DNA from: an uncultured Bacilli bacterium
GTDB lineage: Bacteria; Bacillota_I; Bacilli_A; RF39; UBA660
Assembly: GCA_944363755.1 (NCBI GenBank)
Contig: CALVVC010000024.1
Location: forward strand, 1-12,782
Length of the DNA stretch: 12,782 nt
Direction: 5' to 3'
Both the position numbers and the translations under genes were made by a program. This document shows, piece by piece, positions 12,767-12,782 of the stretch (positions are counted from its first letter, which is position 1; every line of letters starts with the position of its first letter). The notes below the pieces were generated by a model. The model ran no database searches, was not told the DNA's origin, and worked only from the letters and a program-made list of their open reading frames with translations.

Positions 12767-12782
12767 AGTTTGCAAATAACAC

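Noticed and set aside
1..12782. Mollicute-like recoding of TGA, CRISPR array, tRNA or rRNA genes, insertion sequences
   Set aside because: Trp is written TGG and TGA ends genes (for example at 9378 and 6127). I saw no regularly spaced repeats, cloverleaf sequences or transposase motifs.

Overview
The window is about 12.8 kb of very AT-rich DNA with dense, mostly minus-strand genes, good AGGAGG-type ribosome sites, TTG/GTG starts and the standard genetic code (TGG for Trp, ordinary stops). It carries an endospore toolkit: spoVAC-spoVAD-spoVAEB, a SigF/SigG-type sigma factor, CotY/CotZ-type coat proteins, a KinB-like kinase and Spo0A-box-like sites. This suggests a low-GC spore-forming Bacillota, probably an uncultured gut lineage near the Erysipelotrichales/RF39 group. 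The taxon is inferred from style, not proven.

Layout, left to right. The left edge (1-436, minus) holds the N-terminal part of an AAA/ABC-type ATPase, cut by the window. Next come a small two-helix membrane protein (634-828, minus) and a short sporulation-type sigma factor (1123-1770, minus) with its own promoter and a Spo0A-box match. A tightly packed minus-strand operon follows: spoVAC, spoVAD, spoVAEB and an unrecognised exported protein (4764 down to 1856), behind a SigG/SigF-like promoter. Upstream of that, also on the minus strand, are a membrane-anchored surface protein with a pilin-like N-terminal part, yqeK, a six-helix histidine kinase with tandem Spo0A-box-like sites, and a membrane-tethered EIIB-like domain that lacks the phospho-cysteine.

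From 8391 the orientation changes. Two tandem CotY/CotZ paralogues run on the plus strand behind a SigK-like promoter. They converge on a small CotO-like gene through a strong shared terminator. A FtsW/RodA/SpoVE family gene (plus) then converges on a GT4 glycolipid glucosyltransferase (minus). A CheD-like protein (minus) and a non-coding right edge with a hairpin complete the window.

How the genes may work together (inference): the kinase would feed phosphate towards Spo0A. Spo0A would act at the kinase promoter and at the sigma gene. A forespore sigma would turn on the SpoVA dipicolinate channel operon and its unknown exported partner. The mother-cell sigma and a GerE-like factor would turn on the Cys-rich coat genes. 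The SEDS protein and the glycosyltransferase concern wall and membrane glycolipid, and could be housekeeping or sporulation-linked.
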